64,000 nt of DNA from Spirosoma agri (GTDB taxonomy: Bacteria; Bacteroidota; Bacteroidia; Cytophagales; Spirosomataceae), in NCBI RefSeq assembly GCF_010747415.1, contig NZ_JAAGNZ010000001.1, positions 124,001 to 188,000 of the forward strand, written 5' to 3'. Below are positions 26,060 to 34,861 of this stretch, in pieces (the stretch's first letter is position 1; each line of letters opens with the position of its first letter). The notes beneath the pieces are model-generated. The model made no database searches. It had not been told where the DNA came from and saw only the letters and a program-made list of their open reading frames with translations. The translations under genes were made by a program, and so were the position numbers.

Positions 26060-27310
26060 TCAGCTTAGTTTACGGAAAATGACAATGGCATTGTGTCCAC
26101 CAAAGCCAAACGCATTGCTCATTACGGTTGTTAACGGACGGGCCTGCGCTGTTAATGGTGTTAGATTGAACCGAGAGTCAACAGCTTCATCCAGATTAAA
26201 CAGGTTAATCGTGGGCGGAACGAGCTGGTACTCCAAAGCCTTAATACTGGCAATTGCTTCAACCGCTCCAGCTGCCCCTAGCAAATGGCCGGTCATTGAC
26301 TTCGTTGAACTGATGTTTAGCTTAAACGAGTGATCGCCAAACAACTGATAAATGGCTTTCAACTCCTGCGGGTCGCCAACGGGTGTAGACGTACCGTGGG
26401 TGTTGATGTAGTCGATATCCGTCGGGGCAATCCCCGCATCATCGAGTGCATCCTTCATTGCCAGATATGCACCTAAGCCATCCGGGTGCGGGGACGTAAT
26501 ATGGTAAGCATCCGACGACATGCCACCACCAATTAATTCGGCATAGATTTTTGCTCCCCGTGCTTGAGCATGTTCGTACTCTTCCAGAATGAGCGATCCA
26601 GCACCTTCGCCTAGCACAAAACCATCACGATCTTTGTCGTAAGGCCTTGATGCGGTTTCGGGTGATTCGTTCCGTTCCGAGAGGGCACGGTTGGCGTTGA
26701 AGCCGCCAATCCCGGCGCGGGTAACGGCTGCCTCGGAACCACCAACAACGCACATGATCATCCGGCCTAACCGAATGTAATTGAATGCGTCGATAATGCC
26801 ATTGTTCGTTGACGCACAGGCCGAAACCGTTACGTAATTGGGGCCGCGAAAGCCGTACCGCATGGAGATTTGCCCCGATGCGCTGTCGGCAATCATGCGA
26901 ACGATAAAGAAAGGATTGATCCGTGGTGTGCCGTCGCCTTTGGCGTAGTCGATCATCTCATCTTCGAACGATTTGAGACCGCCTATTCCGGAACCCCAGA
27001 TAACGCCAACCTTGTTCCGATCAATTTTCTCCAGATCCATACCGGAATCCCGGATGGCCTCATCGGTAGCAATGAGCGCGTAATGCGTAAACGCATCCAT
27101 TTTGCGGGCATCCTGCCGGGGAATGAACTGCGTGACATCAAGCCCCTTTACTTCACACGCGAATTGCGTCCGAAATTTTGAGGCATCAAATCTCGTGATC
27201 GGTCCGGCACCGCTTACGCCGGCTGATAAGTTGTTCCAATAGGTCGGTACATCATTACCAATCGGCGTAAGTGCGCCTAAACCCGTTACGACTACTCGTT
27301 TTAACGTCAT
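26060..27310 (-). CDS. fabF: 3-oxoacyl-[acyl-carrier-protein] synthase II
   Basis: The condensing enzyme KAS II, which elongates acyl-ACP with malonyl-ACP in fatty-acid synthesis. At 416 residues it is of standard length. The Cys-His-His triad is visible: Cys165 in VSACAST, His305 in NTHGTSTPVGD and His342 in SMTGHLLGAAGAV. The N-terminus VVVTGLGALTPIGND is typical. It lies 58 bp downstream of acpP and 3 bp upstream of rnc, so the three genes form an operon. Confidence 0.97.
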   Translation of the reverse strand: MTLKRVVVTGLGALTPIGNDVPTYWNNLSAGVSGAGPITRFDASKFRTQFACEVKGLDVTQFIPRQDARKMDAFTHYALIATDEAIRDSGMDLEKIDRNKVGVIWGSGIGGLKSFEDEMIDYAKGDGTPRINPFFIVRMIADSASGQISMRYGFRGPNYVTVSACASTNNGIIDAFNYIRLGRMIMCVVGGSEAAVTRAGIGGFNANRALSERNESPETASRPYDKDRDGFVLGEGAGSLILEEYEHAQARGAKIYAELIGGGMSSDAYHITSPHPDGLGAYLAMKDALDDAGIAPTDIDYINTHGTSTPVGDPQELKAIYQLFGDHSFKLNISSTKSMTGHLLGAAGAVEAIASIKALEYQLVPPTINLFNLDEAVDSRFNLTPLTAQARPLTTVMSNAFGFGGHNAIVIFRKLS

Positions 27311-27368
27311 ACAGTTTAACTGCGGGGTAATTAGAAGAGAAAAGCGTTAGTCGCTCAATCTCGAAGGA

Positions 27369-27608
27369 TTATTTACCGGCGTTTTCTTCCAGGTAGGTAA
27401 TAGCCTGACCAACCGTACCGATGTTTTCAGCCTGATCGTCTGGGATAGAAATGTTGAATTCTTTTTCAAATTCCATGATCAACTCAACCGTGTCGAGTGA
27501 GTCTGCGCCCAAGTCGTTCGTGAAGCTAGCCTCTGGCGTCACCTCCGACTCTTCTACACCTAGTTTCTCGACAATGATATTCTTGACCTTTTGTGCAATT
27601 TCTGACAT
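27369..27608 (-). CDS. acpP: Acyl carrier protein
   Basis: A 79-residue acidic carrier of growing acyl chains. The phosphopantetheine attachment site is Ser37 in [10 protein letters not shown]. The helical pattern [21 protein letters not shown] at the N-terminus is spread over residues 3-23, split by charged residues as is usual. A longer frame opens at 27686, but family length and the start MSEIAQKV fix the ATG at 27608. It heads the acpP-fabF-rnc operon. An imperfect dyad lies about 55-80 bp upstream. Confidence 0.97.
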   Translation of the reverse strand: MSEIAQKVKNIIVEKLGVEESEVTPEASFTNDLGADSLDTVELIMEFEKEFNISIPDDQAENIGTVGQAITYLEENAGK

Positions 27609-27973
27609 TTTAGTAGTCCTTTGGGGTTGAAAAACTGCGCAAAGAAACGTATTTACCTTTGTATTGTCAAACAATTTTTTGAACAATACGCCGTTTCGTT
27701 TAACGCTCCTGCATTTGGTATACTTTTGTATATCAGTTGATTAGGCTAAATTTTGTTCATAGTCTGTTGACTGCCAGACGGCAGCAGTTAAAAGACCATT
27801 AGGCCGGACACATGTTTTCAGGGGACAAAACGTAGCTGTTGTAGCACCCGCTTTTTTTCAATCCGTCGACTTTTGTGCTGCTATTTATAGACACTAAATC
27901 ACCACTTCTGTCTATTTATCGATTAGGTCAGCGAAGTCTGCCCGATAAGTCAGTTTGGCGACAGCACTAGTGA
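27609..27973. other. Intergenic region upstream of acpP
   Basis: This 365-bp gap between the nadB stop (27974) and the acpP start holds no convincing gene. It is AT-rich. It includes the dyad at 27661-27689, a possible minus-strand -33/-7 pair (TTTG at 27671-27668 and TACGTTTC at 27651-27644, 16 bp apart), and a plus-strand TACTTTTG at 27721-27728 with no gene to serve. A small hairpin CTGCC-AGAC-GGCAG lies near 27772. Confidence 0.5.
27661..27689. promoter_or_regulatory. Imperfect dyad upstream of acpP
   Basis: GTATTGT (27661-27667) and ACAATAC (27683-27689) are inverse complements across an AT-rich centre. The element overlaps the likely -33 region of the acpP promoter. It could be an operator for the fatty-acid operon, but no regulator is known to me for this sequence. 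Confidence 0.4.
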
Positions 27974-29590
27974 TTAATCGGCCAGTGGTGGTTGTACGTT
28001 GTCCAGATTGAAGTGCAGCCCCCGGTTTTCGCGTCGTGCCATCGCCATTTTGATCACCAAATAAGCCACTTCGATCATGTTGCGAAGCTCACAGATCGGT
28101 ACGGAAACTTTCGACTGGCGATAAAGCTCCTCGTGTTCCAGATAGATCAGTTCAAGCCGGTCCATAGCCCGCTTTAGCCGCCGGTTCGTCCGAACAATGC
28201 CGACGTAGTTCGACATGATCGACTCTAGTTCCTTTTTCATCTCAGTCACCAGAACCAATTCTTCCGGATGGGTTGTGCCCGCATCGTTCCAGGTGGGCAG
28301 ATTGTCGGGGACAACGGCCTGATCGAACAACTCGACCGTTTTCTGGTAAGCCCGATGACCGAATACGACTGCTTCGAGCAGGGAATTTGATGCTAGCCGA
28401 TTGGCTCCGTGCAAGCCCGTGCAGGAACATTCGCCGACCGCGTAAAGAAACTGAATGTTGGTTTGCCCCCATTCGTTGACCCGAATGCCTCCGCACAAGT
28501 AATGCTGCGCCGGAACGACGGGAATGTAGTCTTTCCGTAAATCCAGCCCCAAATGGTCGAAGCAATAGGCTGTGATATTCGGGAAATGTTCGACAAACTT
28601 CTCGTAATCGCAATGGGTCACGTCGAGATAAACATGCGAATCACCCGCTTTTTTCATTTCGGAGTCGATCGCGCGGGCCACGATGTCGCGGGGAGCGAGC
28701 GAAAGCCGTGGATCATAGTTCTCCATGAACGTTTCGCCTTTCTTGTTCCGCAGAACACCCCCGAAACCGCGTACAGCCTCTGAAATCAGGAAGTTCGGTT
28801 TTTTGCCCGGTTCGTACAGAGCCGTCGGGTGAAACTGGATGAATTCCATGTCTTTACCAATCCCTTTGGCCCGATAAGCCATCGCAATGCCGTCGCCAGT
28901 AGCAATGTTGGGGTTTGTCGTGTTCTGGTAAATATTACCGATCCCGCCCGTGGCCAGTAAGGTTGTTTTTGCCAAAAACTGCTCGACCTGACCAGTCTGT
29001 GTATTCAGTACGAACGCTCCGTAACACTTATTATCGGTGTCGTACCGATGAACGGTGTCGCCCAACTGGTGGCGGGTGATGAGTTCAACGGCGTAGAAAT
29101 GCGTGAATATCTCGATTGACTTCAGTGAATGCGCCTTTTCGAGCAGTGCTCGTTCAATCTCGGCTCCGGTAATGTCTTTGAAATGCAGGATACGGAAATC
29201 GGAGTGACCGCCTTCCTTCGCCAGGTCGTAGCTGTCGCCGTCATGCTCCTTATCGAAGCGAGTACCATAATCGATCAACTCACGAATCCGACCCGGCCCC
29301 TCATTCACCACGATCTCCACAATGTGCCGGTCGTTCAGAAAATCGCCCGCAATCATCGTGTCGTCGATGTGTTTTTCGAACGAATCGTCTTCCGACCAGA
29401 CGGCGGCAATACCGCCCTGCGCGTATTTAGTGTTTGTTTCGTCGGCCTGAACCTTGGTAATGACGCCAATGCGGACCGGAGCCGCGTTCGACTCTTGTTG
29501 TAGATTCTCGAAGTGCATGGCCAGCTTGGTGGCATAACTCAGGCCCGCAATACCGGAGCCGATAACAAGAAAGTCGAATTGATGGGGCAT
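27974..29590 (-). CDS. nadB: L-aspartate oxidase
   Basis: A 538-residue FAD-dependent oxidase that turns L-aspartate into iminoaspartate, the first step of de novo NAD synthesis. The FAD-binding motif is VIGSGIAGLSYA at the N-terminus. RILHFKDITGAEIERALLEK and the succinate-dehydrogenase-like HPTALY and GANRLASNSLLEAVVFG motifs (substrate and FAD contacts) are clear. Its product is used by NadA, encoded 141 bp upstream on the same strand. The pair is probably an operon, although no terminator or clear promoter is seen in the gap. Confidence 0.95.
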   Translation of the reverse strand: MPHQFDFLVIGSGIAGLSYATKLAMHFENLQQESNAAPVRIGVITKVQADETNTKYAQGGIAAVWSEDDSFEKHIDDTMIAGDFLNDRHIVEIVVNEGPGRIRELIDYGTRFDKEHDGDSYDLAKEGGHSDFRILHFKDITGAEIERALLEKAHSLKSIEIFTHFYAVELITRHQLGDTVHRYDTDNKCYGAFVLNTQTGQVEQFLAKTTLLATGGIGNIYQNTTNPNIATGDGIAMAYRAKGIGKDMEFIQFHPTALYEPGKKPNFLISEAVRGFGGVLRNKKGETFMENYDPRLSLAPRDIVARAIDSEMKKAGDSHVYLDVTHCDYEKFVEHFPNITAYCFDHLGLDLRKDYIPVVPAQHYLCGGIRVNEWGQTNIQFLYAVGECSCTGLHGANRLASNSLLEAVVFGHRAYQKTVELFDQAVVPDNLPTWNDAGTTHPEELVLVTEMKKELESIMSNYVGIVRTNRRLKRAMDRLELIYLEHEELYRQSKVSVPICELRNMIEVAYLVIKMAMARRENRGLHFNLDNVQPPLAD

Positions 29591-29731
29591 TACTATGAAT
29601 TTGGACGTACCCTATTTATAACTGGGTAATAACGATGAACTGGAAGAAGGAAAGTCAGTAGCTTTTCTGTTCTACCTGATAGCTGGTTAATCAGCCTACG
29701 TGTGGTCAATACCTGTTGAGCATATTATGGG

Positions 29732-30718
29732 TTAACTCAACTCCAGCATTCTGGCTACCGATTCGTAGGCTTTCAGGCGTACATCTTCCGGCACGATGAT
29801 TTCCGGTTGTTCATAAAGCATAGCGTTGTACACTTTTTCCATCGTGTTCATCTTCATGTATGGGCACTCGGAACAGGCGCAGGTATTATTCTGGCTGGCC
29901 GGAGCCGGAATGATTTTCTTGTGCGGAGCGGCTTCTCTCATTTTGTGAAGAATACCGGCTTCCGTTCCCACGATAAAGGTCTGCTCCGGGCTGTCAACGA
30001 CGTATTTCAACAGCGCCGTTGTTGAGCCCACGTAATCGGCCTGACTCAAGATGTGCTCCTGACACTCGGGGTGCGCAATGAATTTCGCTTCCGGGTATTG
30101 CTGACGCAGTTTTTGCAGTTTTTCGAGCGATATGTCGATATGGACAATACAGGCACCATCCCAAAGCACCATCTCACGACCGGTCTTCTTCGACACGAAA
30201 CGGCCCAAATTGGCGTCCGGCGCAAAAATGATCTTCTGATCTTTGGGCAGGCTCTCAACGATTTTCAGCGCGTTCGACGAGGTAACGATAATGTCGGATA
30301 ATGCCTTGATTTCGGCTGAACAGTTGATGTATGACAGGACAATATGGTCAGGATACTGTGCTTTAAAAGCCGCGAATTTGTCGGCGGGGGCAGAGTCAGC
30401 TAGGGAACAACCCGCGTTGAGGTCCGGAATGACGACTTTTTTATCGGGGGATAAAACTTTGGCCGTTTCGCCCATGAAGTGTACACCGCAGAAAACGATC
30501 ATGTCAGCGGGTGTAGCAGCGGCCTGCTGGCTCAGACCAAGGCTATCGCCAATGTAATCGGCTATATCCTGAATGGCACCATCTACGTAATAATGTGCGA
30601 GAATGACGGCGTTCTTTTCTTTCTTGAGCCGGTTAATTTCGGCCACTAAATCTATGTCGTCCGCAACGGGTGCATTAACGTAACCTACGCGTTGAACTTC
30701 TTCAAGGAGTGCTTCCAT
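29732..30718 (-). CDS. nadA: Quinolinate synthase A
   Basis: An iron-sulfur enzyme of 328 residues that condenses iminoaspartate with dihydroxyacetone phosphate to quinolinate. [21 protein letters not shown] near the N-terminus, spread over about 40-60, is typical. [12 protein letters not shown] holds the first cluster cysteine, HPECQ the second, and [16 protein letters not shown] the third. A longer frame begins at a GTG (30772), but the ATG at 30718 ([13 protein letters not shown]) is the better start. It sits upstream of nadB on the same strand. Confidence 0.95.
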   Translation of the reverse strand: MEALLEEVQRVGYVNAPVADDIDLVAEINRLKKEKNAVILAHYYVDGAIQDIADYIGDSLGLSQQAAATPADMIVFCGVHFMGETAKVLSPDKKVVIPDLNAGCSLADSAPADKFAAFKAQYPDHIVLSYINCSAEIKALSDIIVTSSNALKIVESLPKDQKIIFAPDANLGRFVSKKTGREMVLWDGACIVHIDISLEKLQKLRQQYPEAKFIAHPECQEHILSQADYVGSTTALLKYVVDSPEQTFIVGTEAGILHKMREAAPHKKIIPAPASQNNTCACSECPYMKMNTMEKVYNAMLYEQPEIIVPEDVRLKAYESVARMLELS

Positions 30719-30835
30719 CGATGGTATAGCAGGGAGTTTTATACTTAACAACGAATAATGGTAAAATGTCACGGTAGGCGCTCAGTGAGCATCACTGTAA
30801 CGAGCGTAGTAATGTAGTAATACTGACTTGATGCC

Positions 30836-30910
30836 GGGCGAATCTACCGCACCGGCGGACCGGCGGGGCAAGTCCATGCAGGGCGAATCCACGCGGGGCG
30901 AATTTCAGGA
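30836..30910. repeat. Tandem array of five 15-bp units
   Basis: Five consecutive 15-bp units start at 30836, 30851, 30866, 30881 and 30896. Units 1, 4 and 5 begin GGGCGAAT, and unit 3 reads GGGCAAGTCCATGCA. Unit 2 (ACCGGCGGACCGGCG) is the most diverged. The working consensus is GGGCGAATCCACGCG. The array is far more GC-rich than its surroundings. It sits between the divergent nadA and the PaaE-like reductase. Confidence 0.65.
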
Positions 30911-30975
30911 AATCGATTGGGCTTTCAAACAACAGTCTCTATTTGGTTCGTTTTGTTATAAAGTTAACTCTGTTC

Positions 30976-32016
30976 ATGACCGACGATTTGCTCAAACTCC
31001 GCATTGTTCGTATTCATACTGAAACGTCAGATACCAAGAGCTATTTCTTAGAATCGGTGGATAGGAAACCAGTTCGCCACCGGGCCGGGCAATTTCTAAC
31101 GTTACTGCTGCAGCATAACGGTCATGAAGTCCGACGATCTTATTCGCTCAGTTCAGCCGGTACCGAACCATTGCGACTTACGATCAAACGTGTGCAGAAC
31201 GGCGAGATTTCCCGCTATCTGCATGATACCTTACGAGTAGGTGATGTGCTGACCAGTCTACAACCCGCCGGACGCTTTACGCTGGACGAAAATTTACCGG
31301 GTGATCTTGTATTGTTAGGCGCCGGAAGTGGCATTACACCGTTGTTCGCACTTGTCAAGCAGGTACTGTGGATAGAGACGCATCGGCGAGTGACACTGCT
31401 ATATAGTAACGCCAATGAACGGGCCACCATTTTTCGGGAAGAGCTGGACGATCTACAGCGTCAGTTTCCTGACCGTTTCCGCCTGTTATATCTGTTGAGT
31501 AACCCGTCTGACGAATGGAATTGGCTGCGTGGACGGTTAAACAATGTGATGCTCGAACGGCTGCTTCCCGATCTGGTCGGTGAGTCGGATGGTGAGACAG
31601 TACATTTTTACATATGCGGACCGGGCGATTACATGCGTATGGTGCAATTTACGCTGGTGTTCAGCGGATTTCGTCCTGATCAGATTCGGCGGGAAAATTT
31701 CGTCGTTGAACCGGTTGTATTGACACCACCACCGCTCAGTGCGCAGGATCGAACGGTATTGCTACGCTTTCGTGGTCGGGAGACAGAGATTCAGGTACCA
31801 GCCTACAAATCCATTTTACAGGCTGCTCTGGACGAGGGTATTTCGTTGCCTTACAGCTGTCGGGGTGGACGATGCTCGACCTGCGTGGCCCGTTGTCAAT
31901 CGGGACGTGTGCATATGACAATCAACGACGTGCTGACTGAACGCGATCTTCGCGAAGGTTGGGTACTGACTTGTACCGGCTACCCGGAAAGCGATGGAGT
32001 TGTTATTGAAGTGTAG
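30976..32016 (+). CDS. PaaE-like FAD/2Fe-2S oxidoreductase
   Basis: A 346-residue electron-transfer protein. Residues 1 to about 100 form the ferredoxin-reductase FAD domain (RRSYSLSSAG binds FAD). About 105-240 form the NAD(P)-binding domain (LLGAGSGITPLFAL). A C-terminal plant-type ferredoxin domain carries cluster ligands Cys295, Cys300, Cys303 and Cys333. This order is that of PaaE, the reductase of the phenylacetyl-CoA epoxidase, and of related ring-hydroxylase reductases. No PaaABCD or oxygenase partner lies nearby, so the acceptor is unknown. The ATG at 30976 is chosen over 30943 because the domain begins directly after it. Confidence 0.85.
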   Translation: MTDDLLKLRIVRIHTETSDTKSYFLESVDRKPVRHRAGQFLTLLLQHNGHEVRRSYSLSSAGTEPLRLTIKRVQNGEISRYLHDTLRVGDVLTSLQPAGRFTLDENLPGDLVLLGAGSGITPLFALVKQVLWIETHRRVTLLYSNANERATIFREELDDLQRQFPDRFRLLYLLSNPSDEWNWLRGRLNNVMLERLLPDLVGESDGETVHFYICGPGDYMRMVQFTLVFSGFRPDQIRRENFVVEPVVLTPPPLSAQDRTVLLRFRGRETEIQVPAYKSILQAALDEGISLPYSCRGGRCSTCVARCQSGRVHMTINDVLTERDLREGWVLTCTGYPESDGVVIEV

Positions 32017-32023
32017 CGTGATA

Positions 32024-32090
32024 GTGTAACGCGGATATCCTGTCCGCATAGTAACATAGAAACTCGGCGGACAGGATGTCCGCGTTACAC
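32024..32090. repeat. 24-bp near-perfect inverted repeat with internal GCGGAC/GTCCGC palindrome
   Basis: Arms at 32024-32047 and 32067-32090 differ at one position, which still allows a G-U pair. Each arm is itself a rough palindrome (GCGGACAGGATGTCCGC in the right arm). The element lies between the PaaE-like gene (stop 32016) and udk; the udk stop codon at 32085-32087 is inside the right arm. No T-run is present. It may be a repeated extragenic palindrome. Confidence 0.6.
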
Positions 32091-32702
32091 TTTCGTCTTC
32101 AGGAATTCAATAACCACGTTTAAGCCTCGCTGATAATGATTGTTGTTCGGGATAACAATGTCGGCTTCAGCGCGATAGGGCTTAATAAATTGCCGGTAAG
32201 TGGGTTTAACATGGTATTTCCAGCGGTACATGACATCATCGAGATCATAGCCGCGTTCTTCGGCATCCCGTTTTACGCGTCGTTCAAGTTTGATACTGTT
32301 TTTGGCGTCGATAAAGATTTTCAGGTCCATCTGATCGGCCAGTTCGCGGAAATGAAAAACGAAAATGCCTTCGACAATAATAATTGGCGCGGGCTGAAAC
32401 GTCAGCATCCTCGGGATGATAGTCGGATTATTGAACGTATACTCTTTCTGGATGACGGTTTCACCCTGACGAAGTTGCTCGATATGCTGCGCATACAGAT
32501 GGTGGTCAATCGTTTCGGGTAGATCGAAATTGTGAACACCCTGATCATCGACTGGAATCACATCGCGGCTGAGGTAATAATTGTCCTGAGAAATCAGGCA
32601 AATCTGGTCTTCACGAAATGCACTTAGAACGCCCTTCAAGAACGACGTTTTGCCAGAAGCACTGCCGCCGGTAATACCGACAATAAACGGTTTGATCGCC
32701 AT
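32085..32702 (-). CDS. udk: Uridine kinase
   Basis: A 205-residue pyrimidine-salvage kinase that phosphorylates uridine or cytidine. The Walker A loop is GITGGSASGKTSFL at residues 9-22. VHNFDLPETIDH, IVEGIFVFHF and the RRVKRDAEERG lid helix are typical of Udk. The open frame continues 45 codons upstream into the aquaporin region, but the ATG at 32702 directly precedes the nucleotide-binding strand. A -7 box (TATCTTTG) lies just 7 bp upstream of that ATG. The stop codon is inside a long inverted repeat. Confidence 0.93.
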   Translation of the reverse strand: MAIKPFIVGITGGSASGKTSFLKGVLSAFREDQICLISQDNYYLSRDVIPVDDQGVHNFDLPETIDHHLYAQHIEQLRQGETVIQKEYTFNNPTIIPRMLTFQPAPIIIVEGIFVFHFRELADQMDLKIFIDAKNSIKLERRVKRDAEERGYDLDDVMYRWKYHVKPTYRQFIKPYRAEADIVIPNNNHYQRGLNVVIEFLKTKV

Positions 32703-32709
32703 AATAGGA

Positions 32710-32717
32710 CAAAGATA
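32710..32717 (-). promoter_or_regulatory. Possible -7 box of udk
   Basis: TATCTTTG on the minus strand matches TAnnTTTG exactly and ends 7 bp before the udk ATG, which would make the transcript almost leaderless. No TTTG lies at the standard distance. Confidence 0.35.
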
Positions 32718-32752
32718 CGGAGAACACAAACCAGTTTGATTCTCCGGTTGGC

Positions 32753-33478
32753 CTACAGCGTGAATAATCGAATGAGTAGACCACCAATACCGGCTCCAAC
32801 CAACGGACCGAGTACAGGAATCCACGAATAAGCCCAATCGGAAGAGCCTTTGCCCGGAATAGGCAGCAGTGTGTAGGCCAATCTCGGACTCAGATCGCGG
32901 GCAGGATTTATGGCGTATCCCGTTGTTCCACCGAGCGAAAGGCCAATGCTCCAGACTAGAATTCCGACCAGATAGGGACCAACGCCAATGGCCAGTTCAC
33001 CCAGGTTTTTTGACGAAATACCGGCCAGGCCAAGAATCAGCACCATCGTGGCCAACGCTTCGCTCAGAAAATTAGCCCCCTTATTACGAATGGCCGGACC
33101 GGTAGCAAAGCAGGCTAGTTTGTCCCATGGGTCGGGCGTAGCAGCCCAGTGTGGGTAGTAATGAAGCCATACGAGTAGTGCCCCCAGAAAACCGCCGATC
33201 AACTGAGCCGTGATGTAAGGAATTACGTGCGAAAAATCATTGGTGGCAATAGCAAAGGCAACGGTAACCGCCGGGTTTAGGTGCGCATCGACACTCCCGA
33301 AGGCTTTGGCTACGAAAACGCCCATCGTCACGGCAAACGCCCACCCTGCCGTGATGACGATCCAACCGGCGGATTCGCCTTTGGTCTGTTTCAGGACGAC
33401 GTTTGCCACTACACCGTTGCCCAAAAGAAGTAAAACTGTTGTACCAATTAATTCGCCGAGAAAGGGAGACGTTTGCAT
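32753..33478 (-). CDS. MIP-family channel, aquaglyceroporin-like
   Basis: A 241-residue inner-membrane channel with six hydrophobic segments and two half-helices. The first NPA box is in HLNPAVTVAFA, the second in INPARDLSPRL. The Asp after the second NPAR is a hallmark of glycerol facilitators (GlpF) rather than pure water channels. It therefore probably passes glycerol and other small neutral solutes. No glycerol kinase is adjacent. It lies 50 bp upstream of udk on the same strand, without an obvious terminator between. Confidence 0.88.
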   Translation of the reverse strand: MQTSPFLGELIGTTVLLLLGNGVVANVVLKQTKGESAGWIVITAGWAFAVTMGVFVAKAFGSVDAHLNPAVTVAFAIATNDFSHVIPYITAQLIGGFLGALLVWLHYYPHWAATPDPWDKLACFATGPAIRNKGANFLSEALATMVLILGLAGISSKNLGELAIGVGPYLVGILVWSIGLSLGGTTGYAINPARDLSPRLAYTLLPIPGKGSSDWAYSWIPVLGPLVGAGIGGLLIRLFTL

Positions 33479-33577
33479 AAACAGAGTGTGCGTACCAACA
33501 AGTGATTCGTGAACAGACTGTTGCTGTCGATAATCACCAATATCAGGATTTAGGAATAGTTTGTGCGAATTAAGTCA

Positions 33578-33585
33578 TATTTTTG
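33578..33585 (+). promoter_or_regulatory. Possible -7 box of the medium-chain reductase gene
   Basis: TATTTTTG matches TAnnTTTG. A TTTG lies 14 bp upstream at 33560-33563, which is shorter than normal spacing. The leader would be about 80 nt. Confidence 0.3.
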
Positions 33586-33672
33586 ACGCAAACGTAAGGC
33601 GGGAAAATCATTCTTGTAAAATCTGGTTTATACCCGACCCCGCAAACCCTTTCGTCGTTTACTTACTCACGT

Positions 33673-34644
33673 ATGAAAAGCATACTTTTTGAACAAACGG
33701 GCCATCCTGCCACGGTCTTGACGGCAAAAGAAGTGGCACTGCCCGAACCCGGTCCCAACGAGGTTCGGATAAACGTGATCGCAGCTCCCATTAATCCATC
33801 GGACATCATGTTCGTGCAGAATCTGTACGGTATTCGACCCCAGTTGCCATCGGGCGTGGGTTTCGAAGGGATGGGGGTCATTGATGCCGTGGGTGAAGGC
33901 GTTGAGATGCCTACTGGAACGCGGGTAAGTTTCACGGGCACCGGAACCTGGTCAGACTATGCCATTGCGCATCAGCGGAGTTTAATTCCAGTCCCCGATG
34001 CCATCAGCGATGAGGTAGCCGCGCAATTGTTTGTCAATCCGTTTACGGCTTATGCGATGGTGCAGGATTCGGGCGTGACGGAAGGCGGTTGGCTAATGAT
34101 AACCGCTGCCGGATCGGCCTTTGGCAAAATGGTGATTCAATTGTGTATGATGCGGGGTATCAAAACAATTGGCACCGTTCGGCGCGATGACCTGAACAAC
34201 GAACTGAAAGCACTGGGTCTTACCGAAGTAATCAATACCGAAATCGAAGACCTGGCTGCCCGCGTCAGGCAAATCACTGATGGCGCCGGTGTACCCTGTG
34301 TGCTGGATGCTGTTGGTGGTACCACAACGACCGAAGCGATAAAGTGCCTGAGTAAAGGTGGTGTGCTGATCATATATGGTCTGTTAAGCTTGCAGGACCC
34401 ATCTATCAACGTTGGCTTGCTAATTTTTAAGGAGTTGACCATCAAAGGATTTTGGCTGACCGACTGGATGCGCCGGGCCGATAGCAAGACCCGCCAGGAT
34501 GTTGCGCAGAACGTCATTAGTCTGCTGGCATCGGGTAAAATACAACTGCCCGTGGAAGCATCGTATTCGCTGGATCAGATCGTTGACGCCGTTGACCATG
34601 CTGATCGGCCGGGACGGTGGGGAAAGATTCTGATCAAGCCCTGA
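33673..34644 (+). CDS. Medium-chain dehydrogenase/reductase, quinone- or enoyl-reductase-like
   Basis: A 323-residue NAD(P)H-dependent oxidoreductase of the zinc-free MDR type. INPSDIMFVQNLYG and LPSGVGFEGMGVIDAVGEGV in the N-terminal GroES-like domain resemble the mitochondrial trans-2-enoyl-CoA reductase (MECR) and quinone oxidoreductase groups. The cofactor-binding region is ITAAGSAFGKMVIQL (about 142-156). No zinc-binding cysteine cluster is visible. The substrate is uncertain. The gene stands alone between the divergent aquaporin and exbB. Confidence 0.8.
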   Translation: MKSILFEQTGHPATVLTAKEVALPEPGPNEVRINVIAAPINPSDIMFVQNLYGIRPQLPSGVGFEGMGVIDAVGEGVEMPTGTRVSFTGTGTWSDYAIAHQRSLIPVPDAISDEVAAQLFVNPFTAYAMVQDSGVTEGGWLMITAAGSAFGKMVIQLCMMRGIKTIGTVRRDDLNNELKALGLTEVINTEIEDLAARVRQITDGAGVPCVLDAVGGTTTTEAIKCLSKGGVLIIYGLLSLQDPSINVGLLIFKELTIKGFWLTDWMRRADSKTRQDVAQNVISLLASGKIQLPVEASYSLDQIVDAVDHADRPGRWGKILIKP

Positions 34645-34774
34645 CCTGGTTCAGTAAATAGGTTTATGAACAGCGGTATAAGGCCAGAAGCCGTTGAGGC
34701 TGATTTTTGTGTGGTCCACGCTGCGTTTGGCCCCGTATTCGCTAACTTTCTCTTTCTCATAAGACAGGCTTCGT

Positions 34775-34782
34775 TATCTTTG
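34775..34782 (+). promoter_or_regulatory. Possible -7 box of exbB
   Basis: TATCTTTG matches TAnnTTTG, 79 bp upstream of the exbB-like ATG. The -33 region lacks an exact TTTG. Confidence 0.35.
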
Positions 34783-34861
34783 GAACAATATCCGAGGAAA
34801 CTGACTCGTTTGTTCCAAAACAACTGCTGGTCCAACTCATCCACTTACCCGACTCGTTCGT

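Noticed and set aside
27609-27686. Extended acyl carrier protein start at 27686
   Set aside because: It would add 26 non-conserved residues to a protein whose family length is about 78.
30836-30910. CRISPR array
   Set aside because: The repeats are 15 bp, contiguous and have no spacers; no cas gene is present.
30828-31022. 64-codon frame through the 15-bp tandem array
   Set aside because: The translation is just the repeat read as GEST-like units, and it overlaps the real reductase start in a different frame.
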